A DNA stretch of 6,123 nt from Candidatus Omnitrophota bacterium (GTDB lineage: Bacteria; Omnitrophota; Gorgyraeia; 2-02-FULL-51-18; JAGOUK01): NCBI GenBank assembly GCA_020058965.1, contig JAGVCY010000136.1, positions 1 through 6,123 of the forward strand. The letters are read 5' to 3'. The notes beneath the pieces were generated by a model. It did no database searches, was not told the origin of the DNA, and saw nothing but the letters and a program-made list of their open reading frames with translations. The position numbers and the translations under genes were made by a program. Below, in pieces: positions 5,892 to 6,123 of this stretch; within the stretch, counting starts at the first letter, position 1; each line of letters opens with the position of its first letter.

Positions 5892-6123
5892 TTACTTTTT
5901 CTTTTCCTCAGCTTTGGCTCCGGCCTTGGCGTCCGCGGGCTTGGCTGCTGCGGCACCGGCGGCCGGCTTGGCTTCACCCGGCTTGGCGGCCTCTCCGTCC
6001 ACTTCCTTCTTCGCCTTCTCGATGCGTTCCGGCTCAGTCAGAGCGGCATCGCCTTCTTCCGCCGTCTTCTCAACGAACGGCGCGGTCACATGCGCGACCA
6101 CCGCGTGCGGATCAGTCAAGCAC
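5892..6123 (-). CDS. rplY: 50S ribosomal protein L25, CTC/TL5 type (C-terminal part only)
   Basis: L25 binds 5S rRNA; the longer CTC/TL5 form carries an extra beta domain. Only the last 76 residues are visible, since the 5' end lies beyond the right edge; the reading frame is open to the edge. The first part (CLTDPHAVVAHVTAP) matches the end of the L25 C-terminal beta domain, where family members have a DPxxVVxxV strand. After that comes an acidic stretch (VEKTAEEGDAALTEPERIEK) and a low-complexity tail rich in Lys, Ala, Pro and Gly ending AEEKKK. The call rests on this short strand, on the typical charged tail and on the downstream pth, since rplY/ctc-pth is a conserved gene pair. The Ala/Lys-rich tail resembles that of L9 in this window. 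A TTG near the edge could look like a start but lies inside the domain. Confidence 0.85.
   Translation of the reverse strand, partial: CLTDPHAVVAHVTAPFVEKTAEEGDAALTEPERIEKAKKEVDGEAAKPGEAKPAAGAAAAKPADAKAGAKAEEKKK

Overview
The window is a minus-strand block of conserved bacterial housekeeping genes, read from right to left. It comes from a diderm (outer-membrane) bacterium, because the left end encodes the outer-membrane assembly factor BamA. Base composition is moderately GC-rich by eye. Shine-Dalgarno sites are clear (GGAG/AAGGAG) for most genes. The phylum cannot be fixed from this window: the genes are universal, and the lysine/alanine/proline-rich tails on L9 and L25 and the intergenic palindrome are suggestive but not diagnostic.

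Layout in order of transcription (right to left): the C-terminal end of the general-stress type ribosomal protein L25 (rplY/ctc, cut by the window edge); peptidyl-tRNA hydrolase (pth); a 105-bp imperfect palindromic intergenic repeat; the replication/ribosome operon rpsF-ssb-rpsR-rplI-dnaB (S6, SSB, S18, L9, replicative helicase); a half-copy of the same repeat with a possible promoter; then bamA (626 codons visible, 3' end outside the window). Gaps inside the rpsF-dnaB set are only about 22-39 bases, which fits a single transcript. The two larger gaps, about 139 bases (pth-rpsF) and 82 bases (dnaB-bamA), are where the repeat sequences sit. No gene-free stretch exceeds 300 bases.

Functionally, L25, S6, S18 and L9 are ribosome components. 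Pth recycles peptidyl-tRNAs dropped by stalled ribosomes. SSB and DnaB act at the replication fork, and BamA inserts beta-barrel proteins in the outer membrane. The rplY-pth pair and the rpsF-ssb-rpsR-rplI-dnaB order are both widely conserved.

I see no mobile-element genes, CRISPR array, tRNA, rRNA or defence genes, and no sign of a new multigene system. The points worth a second look are the palindromic repeat and its half-copy, the replacement of the usual His-Asn pair in Pth by Gln-Lys, the low-complexity basic tails on two ribosomal proteins, and the ambiguous signal peptide of BamA.
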